Assembly (NCBI RefSeq): GCF_031458395.1
Contig: NZ_JAVDYJ010000001.1
Span: forward strand, 1,550,001 to 1,614,000
From: Enteractinococcus fodinae
GTDB taxonomy: Bacteria; Actinomycetota; Actinomycetes; Actinomycetales; Micrococcaceae
Length of the DNA: 64,000 nucleotides
Direction: 5' to 3'
This document shows positions 9,327 through 20,756 of the stretch, one piece after another. Within the stretch, counting starts at the first letter, position 1. Every line of letters starts with the position of its first letter. A model generated the notes under the pieces. It did no database searches, was not told the origin of the DNA, and was given only the letters and a program-made list of their open reading frames with translations. The position numbers were made by a program, and so were the translations under genes.

Positions 9327-10006
9327 TACCAGCTCACGAGGCCATCGAGGCGTTCCCGGGTCGCGGGACCAATCCCAGAGACTGCTTCGATATCTGCCAG
9401 TTGCGTGAACGGACCGTGCTGCTGCCGGTGAGCAATGATCTGTTCAGCGGTAGCCGGTCCCACGCCGGGCAGGGTTTCCAGCTGGGTGGCGTCAGCAGTA
9501 TTGAGATTGACCGTGGAAGGGTTGCCGGGGCCAGCGGCTGAACCTCCTGGTGAGCCTGAGGAGGTTTCCGCTTGAGTTTCGGACTGTTCATCGGGCACCA
9601 AGATGTAGTCGCCGTCGTTGACGATCGCCGCCAGATTGAGCGCATCGAGGACGGCAGCCTCTGTGGGGCCGCCGGCGCCTTCGATAGCGTCTACCACCCG
9701 GGCCCCGGTTTCTAATTCAACAATTCCGGGCTGGTGTACCGCACCTGCAACATGGATGATCGTCGTATCCGGGCCTACCGAGGCGTCGCCGGGCTCGTTG
9801 TCCTGAGCTGGTTCCACAGTGGCACTGTCGGTGCGATCCACCGCAACGGTAGGTTCCGGTGAGCTCGGTTGTTCGGTGGTAAGCCAGCGGAAGCCATAAA
9901 TTGTCGCTGCCACCACGATGAGCATCAAGACCGCAGACAGCGTGATTTTGGTGCGCCACAGCGGGGGCCGCTGCGGCGGCGCTGTGTCTGCCAGATGTTT
10001 ACCCAT
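9326..10006 (-). CDS. comEA: ComEA family helix-hairpin-helix DNA-binding protein
   Basis: Membrane-anchored DNA receptor of 226 residues. A single membrane segment (LSAVLMLIVVAATIYGF, about 23-40) is followed by a low-complexity acidic linker, an SLBB-type domain (about 83-140, VHVAGAVHQPGIVELETGA) and a Ser/Gly/Pro linker. The C-terminus has paired helix-hairpin-helix motifs (about 165-226, TVNLNTADATQLETLPGVG and IEAVSGIGPATRERLDGLV). It is the first gene of comEA-comEC-holA and overlaps comEC by one base (TAATG). Confidence 0.93.
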   Translation of the reverse strand: MGKHLADTAPPQRPPLWRTKITLSAVLMLIVVAATIYGFRWLTTEQPSSPEPTVAVDRTDSATVEPAQDNEPGDASVGPDTTIIHVAGAVHQPGIVELETGARVVDAIEGAGGPTEAAVLDALNLAAIVNDGDYILVPDEQSETQAETSSGSPGGSAAGPGNPSTVNLNTADATQLETLPGVGPATAEQIIAHRQQHGPFTQLADIEAVSGIGPATRERLDGLVSW

Positions 10007-10104
10007 GCGTCCAGCTTCGCTGGGGATGAGCTGCTATTGCATCATGGCGGAATCAAATGTGGATAATCCGATCAGCCGGGGCAAGGCTGTGGATTCGGGA
10101 TCGC

Positions 10105-11070
10105 TTAGTTGGCCCCGTAACTAACGTAGTCCAAGTCCGGGCTCATCGATACACCAAGCGCGCCGAGGCCTAAATGGGCTGCTAGCACGGCCGGCAGCCG
10201 CACGACGGGTACGGGCATGACGGAGTGATCTTGTAACTCCGCGGCCAACTGGTGGGCTGTGTCGAAGTCGCCGTAGGCTTGGACGCTCAACCGTACGGGC
10301 GGTTCTACTGCTAGTGCAAGCTCGGTCATCGTGGCCAGTGCTTTGGCTTCGCTCCGGGGACGATCGAGCAATGCGATGGCGCCGTCGTGCAAGTGCATGA
10401 CAGGGCGAACCTGGAGCAGTTGGCCCAGCAGTCCGGTCAGCGCCGAAATGCGTCCGCCTTTGCGCAACGTGTCAAGGTTCGGCACGGTAAAAATTGTTTG
10501 CCCTGCTCGCGCCTGGCGAGTGGCGATGCTGGCCAGGAACGGTGTTGACAGGCCTAACCGCGTGCGCAAGAGGACATCGAGCACCGCATTGCCCAACGAT
10601 ATGCCAGCGTTATAAGAATCCAGCACGGTCACGGGAATGGGGGCTGTTTGGGCTGCGATACGTGCCGCGTCGGTGGTGCCCGAGAGCTTCGATGACAGGT
10701 GAATCGACAGAATCTGACCGTACCCCTGGTCGGCGATGTGTCGGTAGGTTGCGGAGAAGTGCCCGGGTGATGGCCGTGAGGTCCGCAGTGGGGTGCCAGC
10801 CGCTAAAGCAATGGCCAGATCCTGGTGCAGTATTTCGTCGTCTTCGGTATAAATCTGGTCGCCAATCATGACCGGAATGGGGACCACAAATAAATCTGAG
10901 CCCGTCGGTAATTTATACACCTGATCGGGCAACGCGGCCGAACTGTCGGTGACAATGGCTAGGCGTTCACGGCGTGGCGGGGTGATGTAGCGTGCCCAGC
11001 CGACCGCCTCGGTGCGCATATCGCGCGACCGGGCGGCCAATCGGGCTATCCAATCATCGACCTCGGTCAT
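10105..11070 (-). CDS. DegV family fatty-acid-binding protein
   Basis: Protein of 321 residues from the DegV (FakB-like) family, which binds a single fatty acid. Family motifs: LAIVTDSSAALP (about 38-49), a TSRPSPGHF segment (about 98-106) and STPF plus TLRKGGRISAL (about 200-215). Residues 1-35 are a family-variable N-terminal extension. In actinobacteria DegV genes commonly lie between leuS and comEA, as here; the gap to leuS is six bases. Whether it works with a fatty acid kinase (FakA) cannot be told from this window. Confidence 0.9.
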   Translation of the reverse strand: MTEVDDWIARLAARSRDMRTEAVGWARYITPPRRERLAIVTDSSAALPDQVYKLPTGSDLFVVPIPVMIGDQIYTEDDEILHQDLAIALAAGTPLRTSRPSPGHFSATYRHIADQGYGQILSIHLSSKLSGTTDAARIAAQTAPIPVTVLDSYNAGISLGNAVLDVLLRTRLGLSTPFLASIATRQARAGQTIFTVPNLDTLRKGGRISALTGLLGQLLQVRPVMHLHDGAIALLDRPRSEAKALATMTELALAVEPPVRLSVQAYGDFDTAHQLAAELQDHSVMPVPVVRLPAVLAAHLGLGALGVSMSPDLDYVSYGAN

Positions 11071-11076
11071 GTGGGG

Positions 11077-13569
<2,493 letters not shown>

Positions 13570-13623
13570 GATGTCCTGTCTACGTTTCATACGAAAGGTC
13601 AAATCTTGTTTCCGTCTAGTATT

Positions 13624-15156
13624 CTAACTGCTCTGGTCCCCCGACCACCCAATCGCGTGCTCAATGGCCCGGTGCCAGCCAGCTATGAGACGCCGACGCT
13701 TGTTCGGATCAATATCTGGGCTCCAGGTCCCTCCGGAACGCCATAGATCGCGCAACTCGTCGGTCGAAGCCCAGATGCCAACCCCCAAACCGGCCGCGTA
13801 CGCTGCGCCACGAGCGGTAGTTTCAACGTCAGCGCTGCGGTGGACCTCGACATCTAAAATATCGGCTTGGAATTGCATGAGTTGTTCGTTGACGGTCATC
13901 CCGCCGTCCACGTTGAGCTGTTGAAGCTTATGCCCGGTATCGGTTTCGACCGCGCTGATAACATCCAGCGTTTGATACGCGGTCGCATCCAGAGCAGCCC
14001 GTGCAATGTGGCCAGCAGTGGCATAACTGGTGAGTCCGATGATCGTCCCGGACGCATCAGCGCGCCACCACGGCGCAAATAACCCAGAAAATGCCGGGAC
14101 GAAGTACACGCCGCCGTGATCGTCGACGCTATTGGCCAACGATTCAATCTCGGCTGATGTTCTAATGATCCCGAGTTGATCTCGCAACCACTGCACCACG
14201 GAGCCGGCTTGGGCCACCGAGCCTTCCAGCGCATACACCGGGGCAGCATCGGGAAGCTGATAGGCCACCGTGGTCAACAAACCACTGGTAGAAAAGACGG
14301 GTTTCGACCCGGTGTTATACAACAAGAAACACCCGGTACCGTAGGTGTTTTTCGCTTCCCCGGCAGCAAAAATGGTTTGTCCAAAACTGGCCGCCTGCTG
14401 GTCCCCCAGGACGCCGGTAATCGGAACCCCGGCGATAGCCAGTCCGGGTGCGACCGTCCCGTAGTTGTATACCGATGGGTGGATGGCAGGGAGCGCGACT
14501 TCAAGCACGTCAGGGTCGATGCCGAATACCGCTCCGAGCTCATAGTCCCACTGGCCGGTCGTGATGTTCATCAGGGAGGTCCGAGAAGCATTGGTAATGT
14601 CCGTAGCGTGGACGCGTCCACCGGTTAGATTCCAGATGATCCAGGTATCGATCGTGCCAAAGCGCAGATCGCCGCGTGCTGCCAGGTCGGCAGCCTCCCG
14701 GGTATGTTCTAGGATCCAGGCCATTTTCGATGCCGAGAAATACGCCGAAAGATTCAGCCCGGTGGTCTGTTGTACGGTGGCATTATGTCCGGCCTGCACC
14801 AGGTCCGCGATGACCCCGTCGGTGCGGGAATCTTGCCAGACAATGGCACGATGGATCGGTCGTGAGGTGGTGGCATCCCATGCGACCACGGTTTCACGCT
14901 GATTCGTGATGCCTATGGTTGCGATATCGGCGGCCGTCAACTGGGCCCGCGCCAGTGCTAGCGCCGTAAGTTCCCGAATATTCGACCAAATCTCATGAGC
15001 ATCGTGTTCCACCCACCCGGGGTGCGGGAAATACTGGCGATGTTCGCGTGCCACGATGGTCACGGCCTCCCCCGCAGCGTCATACAGCGCTACCCGCGTT
15101 GAGGTGGTCCCCAAGTCAAGGGCCATAATGATCGTGGGTGAAGATGCTGCAACCAT
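13624..15156 (-). CDS. glpK: Glycerol kinase
   Basis: FGGY-family kinase of 510 residues, which converts glycerol and ATP to glycerol 3-phosphate in the cytoplasm. Signatures: ALDLGTTSTRVALYDAAG (phosphate 1 motif), NQRETVVAWDATTSRPIHRA, AIVWQDSRT, AGDQQAA-like GVLGDQQAASFGQ and the FGGY signature 2 region GLTSYATAGHIARAALDATA. The gene is not accompanied by glpF or glpD. It lies between leuS and a divergent hydrolase, an unusual setting for this gene. Confidence 0.95.
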   Translation of the reverse strand: MVAASSPTIIMALDLGTTSTRVALYDAAGEAVTIVAREHRQYFPHPGWVEHDAHEIWSNIRELTALALARAQLTAADIATIGITNQRETVVAWDATTSRPIHRAIVWQDSRTDGVIADLVQAGHNATVQQTTGLNLSAYFSASKMAWILEHTREAADLAARGDLRFGTIDTWIIWNLTGGRVHATDITNASRTSLMNITTGQWDYELGAVFGIDPDVLEVALPAIHPSVYNYGTVAPGLAIAGVPITGVLGDQQAASFGQTIFAAGEAKNTYGTGCFLLYNTGSKPVFSTSGLLTTVAYQLPDAAPVYALEGSVAQAGSVVQWLRDQLGIIRTSAEIESLANSVDDHGGVYFVPAFSGLFAPWWRADASGTIIGLTSYATAGHIARAALDATAYQTLDVISAVETDTGHKLQQLNVDGGMTVNEQLMQFQADILDVEVHRSADVETTARGAAYAAGLGVGIWASTDELRDLWRSGGTWSPDIDPNKRRRLIAGWHRAIEHAIGWSGDQSS

Positions 15157-15234
15157 ATGCGCAACTTAACCACATTCGTATCAGGTCAGTCACTGACAAA
15201 CCTCTCAGGGAGTCAAATCTATAGACTGGTCACT

Positions 15235-16194
15235 ATGATTGAGGGGATGACTGCCCGCTTGCGGCCGCGGTATTTAGTTCGTGACCGTTCAGTGTTGACC
15301 GGGCATCGACAACGGGATCCGCAACGTTTCGGATTACGCGTCAGTGATCCACTGACAGGCGCGCCATTCGAAATTGCCGTCTTCCGGTATCCCGGCCCAC
15401 CGGGTGCCCAACAGATACTTGGAGTTCATGGCTTCCGGGGTGATCACCACGGCTTAGAGCTGATGGTCGATGGGCTAGCTTCCTATGAGGTGTGGGTTCC
15501 TGATCTTCCAGGTTTTGGCGTATCTGGTGCGATGCCAGAGGCTGAGCACAACGTCGAGCACTACGCCCAGATCATCAATCAGGTGGCCCAACATATGCTC
15601 CATCCTGTGCTGTTGGGGCATTCATTCGGATCGGTGATTGCTGCAGCCGCTGTTGCCTCCGGAGCGGGGCACTACCCTCACGTGGTGCTGCTGAACCCCA
15701 TCGCTAAACCCGCGCTTGAGGCGGCCTCACCCACCGACCGGGCCGCGACCCTGATGACCGACGGGTTCTATCGCGTCTGTGCAGCACTGCCAGCAGCACT
15801 GGGACGGACCTTATTGGGCAACCAACTTATCGTGTGGGCCACGGGGGCCTTTATGACCAAAACCGAGGATCCACGCATCCTGGCGTACACCCATGATCAA
15901 CATCAGGCCTACTTCTCCGGCTTTGACTCCCCCACAACGCTATTGGAAGCCTACCGGGCCTCCATCACGCACACCGTGGCAGATTTTGCCGACCACCTTT
16001 CAATACCCGTAACCATGTTGGGAGGGGCAGCTGACGAACTGTCGTCCCCCGAAGATATCGCGGCGCTCGCAGATGTGATCGTCAGTGACGACGTGGAATT
16101 CTACGTGCTGGAAAATACTGGCCATCTGATGCACTATGAACGCGCTGGAGCAGTGGCGGTATTGATCATGTCACGCCTGGCTGATACCACATAG
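15235..16194 (+). CDS. Alpha/beta hydrolase
   Basis: Alpha/beta-hydrolase fold protein of about 319 residues. The nucleophile elbow is LLGHSFGSVIAAAA with Ser near residue 129; HGFRGDHHGLELMVDGL is the oxyanion strand-loop and ends with the probable catalytic His in ENTGHLMHYERAG. The acid is probably an Asp in GGAADELSSPEDI. No signal peptide is seen. The frame opens at 15157, directly beside the glpK start, but that would leave no promoter space. Starts at 15235 (ATG) or 15247 (ATG after GAGGGG) are both possible. The substrate is unknown. Confidence 0.8.
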   Translation: MIEGMTARLRPRYLVRDRSVLTGHRQRDPQRFGLRVSDPLTGAPFEIAVFRYPGPPGAQQILGVHGFRGDHHGLELMVDGLASYEVWVPDLPGFGVSGAMPEAEHNVEHYAQIINQVAQHMLHPVLLGHSFGSVIAAAAVASGAGHYPHVVLLNPIAKPALEAASPTDRAATLMTDGFYRVCAALPAALGRTLLGNQLIVWATGAFMTKTEDPRILAYTHDQHQAYFSGFDSPTTLLEAYRASITHTVADFADHLSIPVTMLGGAADELSSPEDIAALADVIVSDDVEFYVLENTGHLMHYERAGAVAVLIMSRLADTT

Positions 16195-16284
16195 CGGCGT
16201 ATGGGATAGCGGCTCATTCTGACTGGACCCAGCTATCAGCAAGCACAGCCCCGATACTCGTCTAAACACCCTCGAAGTTGGATA

Positions 16285-17334
16285 ATGAGTTGTATGTCTT
16301 CTGCCGATCTTGCCTTGCCCGACGATTACCGTCAGACACTCGAAGCGCTCAAACACCGGGTAAACCAAGCCCAAATTCAGGCGCGGCGCACCATCAACAC
16401 CGAGCTGATTCAGCTGTACTGGGCCATCGGCAAAGAAATCCTCCTGCGGCAAGAACGGCAAGGCTGGGGCAGCAAAATCATCGCGCGCCTAGCCGAAGAC
16501 TTACGGGCCGAGTTTCCACAGATGCGCGGCTTTTCACCTCGAAATCTGCAGTATATGACCACTTTCGCTCGACACTGGAACGTCGAGGCAATTGCGCCAC
16601 AACCTGTGGCGCAATTGCCGTGGGGGCATATCCGCACACTTCTCGACAAACCCTTGAGTCAAGAAGCGCGACAATGGTACGCCGCCGCGGCCGTTGAATT
16701 TGGGTGGTCGCGCAATGTGTTGCTCAACATGATCAAAAACAACACGCTTGAACGCACCGGAGCAGCACCGTCGAACTTCCCGCAGCGCTTACCCGCACCC
16801 GAGTCAGAACTGGCACAGCAGGTGGCAAAAGATCCCTACACTTTCGAATTTCTGGGATTAGCTGGCGAAGTCGCTGAGCGAGACGTGGAACAAGCGCTGA
16901 CGGAGCGGATTGTGGAAACTTTACGCGAGCTGGGACCTGGTTTCGCGTTCGTCGGGCGCCAAGTGCATTTCGAAGTTGGTGGCGATGACTACTACATTGA
17001 TTTGTTGTTCTTCCACGTCGAGCAGCTGCGCTACTTTGTCATTGAACTGAAAACCGGCAAATTCCAGCCCGAATACGCTGGGAAACTAAATTTCTACGTT
17101 GCTGTAGTCGATGATCAGCTCAAGCGTGAAGCCCACAGTCAGACGGTTGGGATCTTGATCTGCGGCAGTAAAAACGACCACAGCGTCCGGTACGCCCTGA
17201 GCCGGTCCGACTCCCCTATGGCTGTGGCCACCTACACCTATGACTCCTTGCCTACCGAGGAGAAAAAAGCGTTGCCCGCCGAACACGAACTCTCAGCGGC
17301 TTTCGAACAGATTGAAAATCCTGGCCAGTCCTAA
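16285..17334 (+). CDS. PDDEXK nuclease domain protein of the DUF1016 (YhcG) family
   Basis: Protein of 349 residues. The N-terminal DUF1016 helical domain (about 15-175) contains INTELIQLYWAIGKEI, FSPRNLQYMTTFARHW and PVAQLPWGHIRTLLDK. The C-terminal domain (about 190-340) is a PD-(D/E)xK nuclease with DDYYIDLLFFHVEQLRYFVI followed by ELKTGKFQPEYAGKLNFYV; the Asp in YIDL and Glu-Leu-Lys are the expected catalytic residues. The family is scattered among bacteria, often near restriction or other mobile genes, and is thought to act on DNA. Here it stands alone among housekeeping genes, which suggests acquisition. Codons for residues 101-112 form a perfect inverted repeat. Confidence 0.9.
   Translation: MSCMSSADLALPDDYRQTLEALKHRVNQAQIQARRTINTELIQLYWAIGKEILLRQERQGWGSKIIARLAEDLRAEFPQMRGFSPRNLQYMTTFARHWNVEAIAPQPVAQLPWGHIRTLLDKPLSQEARQWYAAAAVEFGWSRNVLLNMIKNNTLERTGAAPSNFPQRLPAPESELAQQVAKDPYTFEFLGLAGEVAERDVEQALTERIVETLRELGPGFAFVGRQVHFEVGGDDYYIDLLFFHVEQLRYFVIELKTGKFQPEYAGKLNFYVAVVDDQLKREAHSQTVGILICGSKNDHSVRYALSRSDSPMAVATYTYDSLPTEEKKALPAEHELSAAFEQIENPGQS
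16587..16619. repeat. 14-bp perfect inverted repeat inside the PDDEXK gene
   Basis: GGCAATTGCGCCAC (16587-16600) and GTGGCGCAATTGCC (16606-16619) are exact reverse complements around the five bases AACCT. The repeat encodes the region leading into VAQLPWG, a conserved part of the DUF1016 family. The hairpin could slow translation or be a recognition or recombination site; it could also be chance reinforced by coding constraint. Confidence 0.85.
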
Positions 17335-17357
17335 TGCAGGTGTCTAGTCTGCGGGTA

Positions 17358-19442
17358 CTACAGCACATCGGTTGGGTCGACCCGCAACCGCACGGTGGTT
17401 GCCTCACCGCGCGCAGAGAGTTGTGCCCGGGTTGTTTTGAGCGCGGAAATCACCTGATCTGCTACGTGATGCGGGAAAAAAAGTAATGCCCGGTGGGTGT
17501 GTTCTTCGAAGGGCACCGGTCCAATCCAGGGAGACTGATCTGCCTGATACGGCAACGGCGTGTGCCGAATCGTTTTCGTGACCTCATCGAGCGGCCCGAG
17601 CAGTTCTGCGACCCGTACAGCCGGTGGCAGACCCAGTTGTTGGCGCTGGGCTAATTGGCGGTCGGCCCACGCGATGGGGTTCATCTGGACCAGAGCGGCA
17701 ACCGCGTCATCATATTCCGCGGTGACGACCACCACTCCCCCGTCGCGTGCTGAGCGAACCAGCGTTGAAGCGCGCATCCAGTGGCCGAGAACGTGTTCTG
17801 GTACATCGAGCCCCTCGCGCTGTAACTGGGCGTCGCCGTCCAGCAGGAGCGCGGCCGCATAGCCTCCCGGTGCGACCGGTTCCGCTCCCGGGGTGGCGAT
17901 GACGATGGCTGGCTGGTCCGCCACGGTCACCAGGAGGTGATCTGCAGAAGACGACATGACCGGGGTCATGGGAAAGGCTCTGCCAAGCTCATCGGCGGTT
18001 CGATGCACTCCCCGTGCCCCAGCGCGCAGTTGACGTGACCCGCAGTTAGTGCACGCGAAGTGGCGCTCTTTGATGCCACACCAACGGCACGATGCTTCGT
18101 GTCGTTGGACCGCGAGTCGGTCAGTGTAACCCAGTGGTCCGGTGCAGTGTCGGCAGCGGGCTGATTCGCCACACTGACTACAAAACAGGCCCGGGATGAA
18201 ACCGGCTCGCGCGACTTGTACCAGCACCGGCCCTGGTGGCGCATGTTTGCCTTGGAGGGCCTCCTGTGCGGTGCGATGTGCCAGGTGTGGAATGCGCGCG
18301 ATTTGAGCCAGCGGGTCGCGTTCTGCGTGAAAAGAATCTGAGGTGGCAACCACTCGCGGTGCCAGGGCATTTCGGGTGGCTCGGTTGACGCCGATTTGTG
18401 CCAGTTCCCCTGTGGAGACCAGCTGCTGGACAGTGATAGCCCGGGAGGTTGAGGCTAGGACCAGGCGGGCATGGTGTTGCCTGGCACGCAAGCGTGCGAC
18501 CGTGTGGACGTGGAAATACGGGGTGCGGGGTTCGATGAGGTGTTCACTGGTAGGTTCCCAGACAAAAATCGCGTCGATGTGGTTCAACGGTGCCCAGATG
18601 GCTGAACGGGTCCCGATGACGATGCGGTGTTGGCCGGTCAGAATCTCTAAAAACGCTCGATACCGAGCCGTATTACCCTGTTCTGCACTGAGCAGGGCGA
18701 AGCCTCGCTGTCCGAGGTCTTCTTCCAGGTGCTTTTGAAGACGAGCCAAGTGTTTGTGGTCTGGCACGACGATCAGTGTGTTCTGCTCGGTGGCGGCCAG
18801 TCGTTGGGCTGCGTCAGCCAGGACCCCCATGGCGTCCCATGACCCATGAGCTGACGGTAGCGTCATCGCGTAGTGACCACGGTGTCCCGGGGTGAACAGT
18901 TCAGCTGCACCTTCGAGCAGCTCCCAAGAAAATGTTGGGGCGTTGCTGTCGCCCAATGGCATATCCGTCGGCGATGAAACGGTCGGAGGTGCCGGGATGC
19001 GATCGTCGTCCAGCTGCTGTGCGATGTCACGTTCAACGGCCGCCACACGGCGCGGGATGACCGCGCGAAGGACATCAGCGGTGATGGAACCGTACTGTTG
19101 AGCGACCTCGCGTGCCAGCGCGAGAACCTGGGGTTCCAACACGGGTAGCACAGAGACTACTTTCCGGATCGTGCTTAACCGGGCGGCTGTATCAATCGTG
19201 TCTGAGCGTTCAATAAGCCAGCCGAACAGTTCTTGGTGGCCGAATCGCACTTTGATTCGGACCCCGGGCTGGGCTGCCGTATCGAGCTCGTGGGGAATGA
19301 GGTAGTCAAAGAGCCGGTCCAGATGCAAGACCGGCGCTTCGAGGAGGACTTTTGCGACAGGCTGAGCGGGCCAGCCGTCGGCTACTGGCGGGAGGCTTGC
19401 CCGCGATTCTGGGAGATCAAATAAAGCATCTGTTTGGGGCAC
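17358..19442 (-). CDS. priA: Probable primosomal protein N' (PriA), helicase motifs lost
   Basis: PriA of 694 residues. The N-terminal DNA-binding domain begins at AKVLLEAPVLHLDRLFDYLI (about 30-50). The paired zinc clusters are intact: FCSQCGESARCRHC, CRWCGIKERHFACTNCG (about 420-465). The helicase core is degenerate: where Walker A should be, the sequence reads TPGHRGHYAMTLPSA without GxGKT, and motif II (DEEH) is replaced by VWEPTSEH. This loss is typical of actinobacterial PriA, which is thought to act as a primosome loader without helicase activity. It is the last gene of the metK-priA pair and converges on the PDDEXK gene with a 23-base gap. Confidence 0.9.
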   Translation of the reverse strand: MPQTDALFDLPESRASLPPVADGWPAQPVAKVLLEAPVLHLDRLFDYLIPHELDTAAQPGVRIKVRFGHQELFGWLIERSDTIDTAARLSTIRKVVSVLPVLEPQVLALAREVAQQYGSITADVLRAVIPRRVAAVERDIAQQLDDDRIPAPPTVSSPTDMPLGDSNAPTFSWELLEGAAELFTPGHRGHYAMTLPSAHGSWDAMGVLADAAQRLAATEQNTLIVVPDHKHLARLQKHLEEDLGQRGFALLSAEQGNTARYRAFLEILTGQHRIVIGTRSAIWAPLNHIDAIFVWEPTSEHLIEPRTPYFHVHTVARLRARQHHARLVLASTSRAITVQQLVSTGELAQIGVNRATRNALAPRVVATSDSFHAERDPLAQIARIPHLAHRTAQEALQGKHAPPGPVLVQVARAGFIPGLFCSQCGESARCRHCTGPLGYTDRLAVQRHEASCRWCGIKERHFACTNCGSRQLRAGARGVHRTADELGRAFPMTPVMSSSADHLLVTVADQPAIVIATPGAEPVAPGGYAAALLLDGDAQLQREGLDVPEHVLGHWMRASTLVRSARDGGVVVVTAEYDDAVAALVQMNPIAWADRQLAQRQQLGLPPAVRVAELLGPLDEVTKTIRHTPLPYQADQSPWIGPVPFEEHTHRALLFFPHHVADQVISALKTTRAQLSARGEATTVRLRVDPTDVL

Positions 19443-19443
19443 G

Positions 19444-20694
19444 TCACCAGCCTACCGCGGCGCGCAATTGATCAACTTTATCGGTGCGTTCCCAGGTGAA
19501 ATCTGGCAGTTCGCGACCGAAGTGACCGTTGGCGGCGGTGGCTTGGTAGATGGGGCGGAGCAGTTGAAGATCTTGGACGACTGCTGCGGGGCGCAGATCA
19601 AAGACTTCGTTAATGGCCGCCACGATCTGTTGGTGACTGACCTTTTCGGTACCGAAGGTATCGACGTAGAGACCGACCGGACGCGCTTTACCAATGGCAT
19701 AGGCGACTTGGACTTCTACGCGATCAGCGAGTTCAGCTGCGACGATGTTTTTGGCGACCCAGCGGGTTGCGTAGGCAGCGGAGCGGTCCACTTTGGAGGG
19801 ATCTTTACCTGAGAAAGCGCCGCCGCCGTGGCGGGCCATCCCACCGTAGGTGTCGACGATGATCTTGCGTCCGGTCAGACCGGCGTCACCGACTGGGCCA
19901 CCGATCACAAAGGGACCCGAGGGGTTGATGATGATATCGACGTCATCGTGGGGCAAACCGAAATTGACCAAGACCGGGGTGATGACGTGCTCTTGAACGT
20001 CTTGGTGGAGTTGTTCTTGAGAGACTTCGGCTAAATGCTGGGTGGAGACGACGACTGTCTCAACCGTGCGTGGGATGTGGTCTTCGTCGTAGCCAATCGT
20101 TACCTGAGTTTTGCCGTCGGGCCGGAGGTATGGCATCGGTGAGTTGGGCTGCTGCCGCACGGTGGTGAGTCGCTCGGAGAGTCGGTGGGCCAAATAGATT
20201 GGGGCTGGCATGAAGGCCGGGGTCTCGTTAGAGGCATAACCGAACATGATGCCTTGGTCGCCTGCACCCTGTTTATCGATTTCATCGACGGAACCATCGC
20301 GGGCTTCCAGCGAAGTCGAAACGCCGTGGTGGATATCAGAGGACTGCTGGCCGATCGATACATTGACCCCGCAGGTGGCGCCATCAAAACCATGCGCGGA
20401 GGAGTCATAGCCAATATTTAGGATCGTTTGGCGCACAATCTCCGGGATTTCAACGTAGGCAGAGGTGTTAACTTCCCCCGCTACCTGTACGAACCCAGTG
20501 GTCACCAGAGTCTCAACGGCCACTTTGGCGTTAGAATCTTTCGCGATAATCGCATCGAGTACCGCATCAGAGATCTGATCGCAGATCTTATCTGGGTGCC
20601 CGGCGGTTACGGATTCTGAAGTGAACAGACGCAGTTGGCCGTCGCCGATACCAGCGTAAGGTTCATACATGGCAGGAGTATTTTTAGCAGTCAC
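19444..20694 (-). CDS. metK: S-adenosylmethionine synthase
   Basis: MetK makes S-adenosylmethionine from methionine and ATP. Signatures: [32 protein letters not shown] (adenosyl-binding loop) and [20 protein letters not shown] give the GTG at 20694 as start (416 residues) by comparison with relatives that begin MTA; an ATG at 20670 and an upstream start at 20733 are also open. None has a strong ribosome binding site. The space to coaBC is too small for a SAM riboswitch. It lies just upstream of priA on the same strand with one base between. Confidence 0.95.
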   Translation of the reverse strand: MTAKNTPAMYEPYAGIGDGQLRLFTSESVTAGHPDKICDQISDAVLDAIIAKDSNAKVAVETLVTTGFVQVAGEVNTSAYVEIPEIVRQTILNIGYDSSAHGFDGATCGVNVSIGQQSSDIHHGVSTSLEARDGSVDEIDKQGAGDQGIMFGYASNETPAFMPAPIYLAHRLSERLTTVRQQPNSPMPYLRPDGKTQVTIGYDEDHIPRTVETVVVSTQHLAEVSQEQLHQDVQEHVITPVLVNFGLPHDDVDIIINPSGPFVIGGPVGDAGLTGRKIIVDTYGGMARHGGGAFSGKDPSKVDRSAAYATRWVAKNIVAAELADRVEVQVAYAIGKARPVGLYVDTFGTEKVSHQQIVAAINEVFDLRPAAVVQDLQLLRPIYQATAANGHFGRELPDFTWERTDKVDQLRAAVGW

Positions 20695-20756
20695 AGTATG
20701 TGAGTGTACCCGCTTGTCATTCGGACGAGCCACCGTGGTTCATGCAACGTAAAACT

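Noticed and set aside
13570-13623. T-box leader before leuS
   Set aside because: Too short and without the T-box sequence TGGNACC.
20695-20756. SAM riboswitch before metK
   Set aside because: The gap is about 60 bases and shows no SAM aptamer features.
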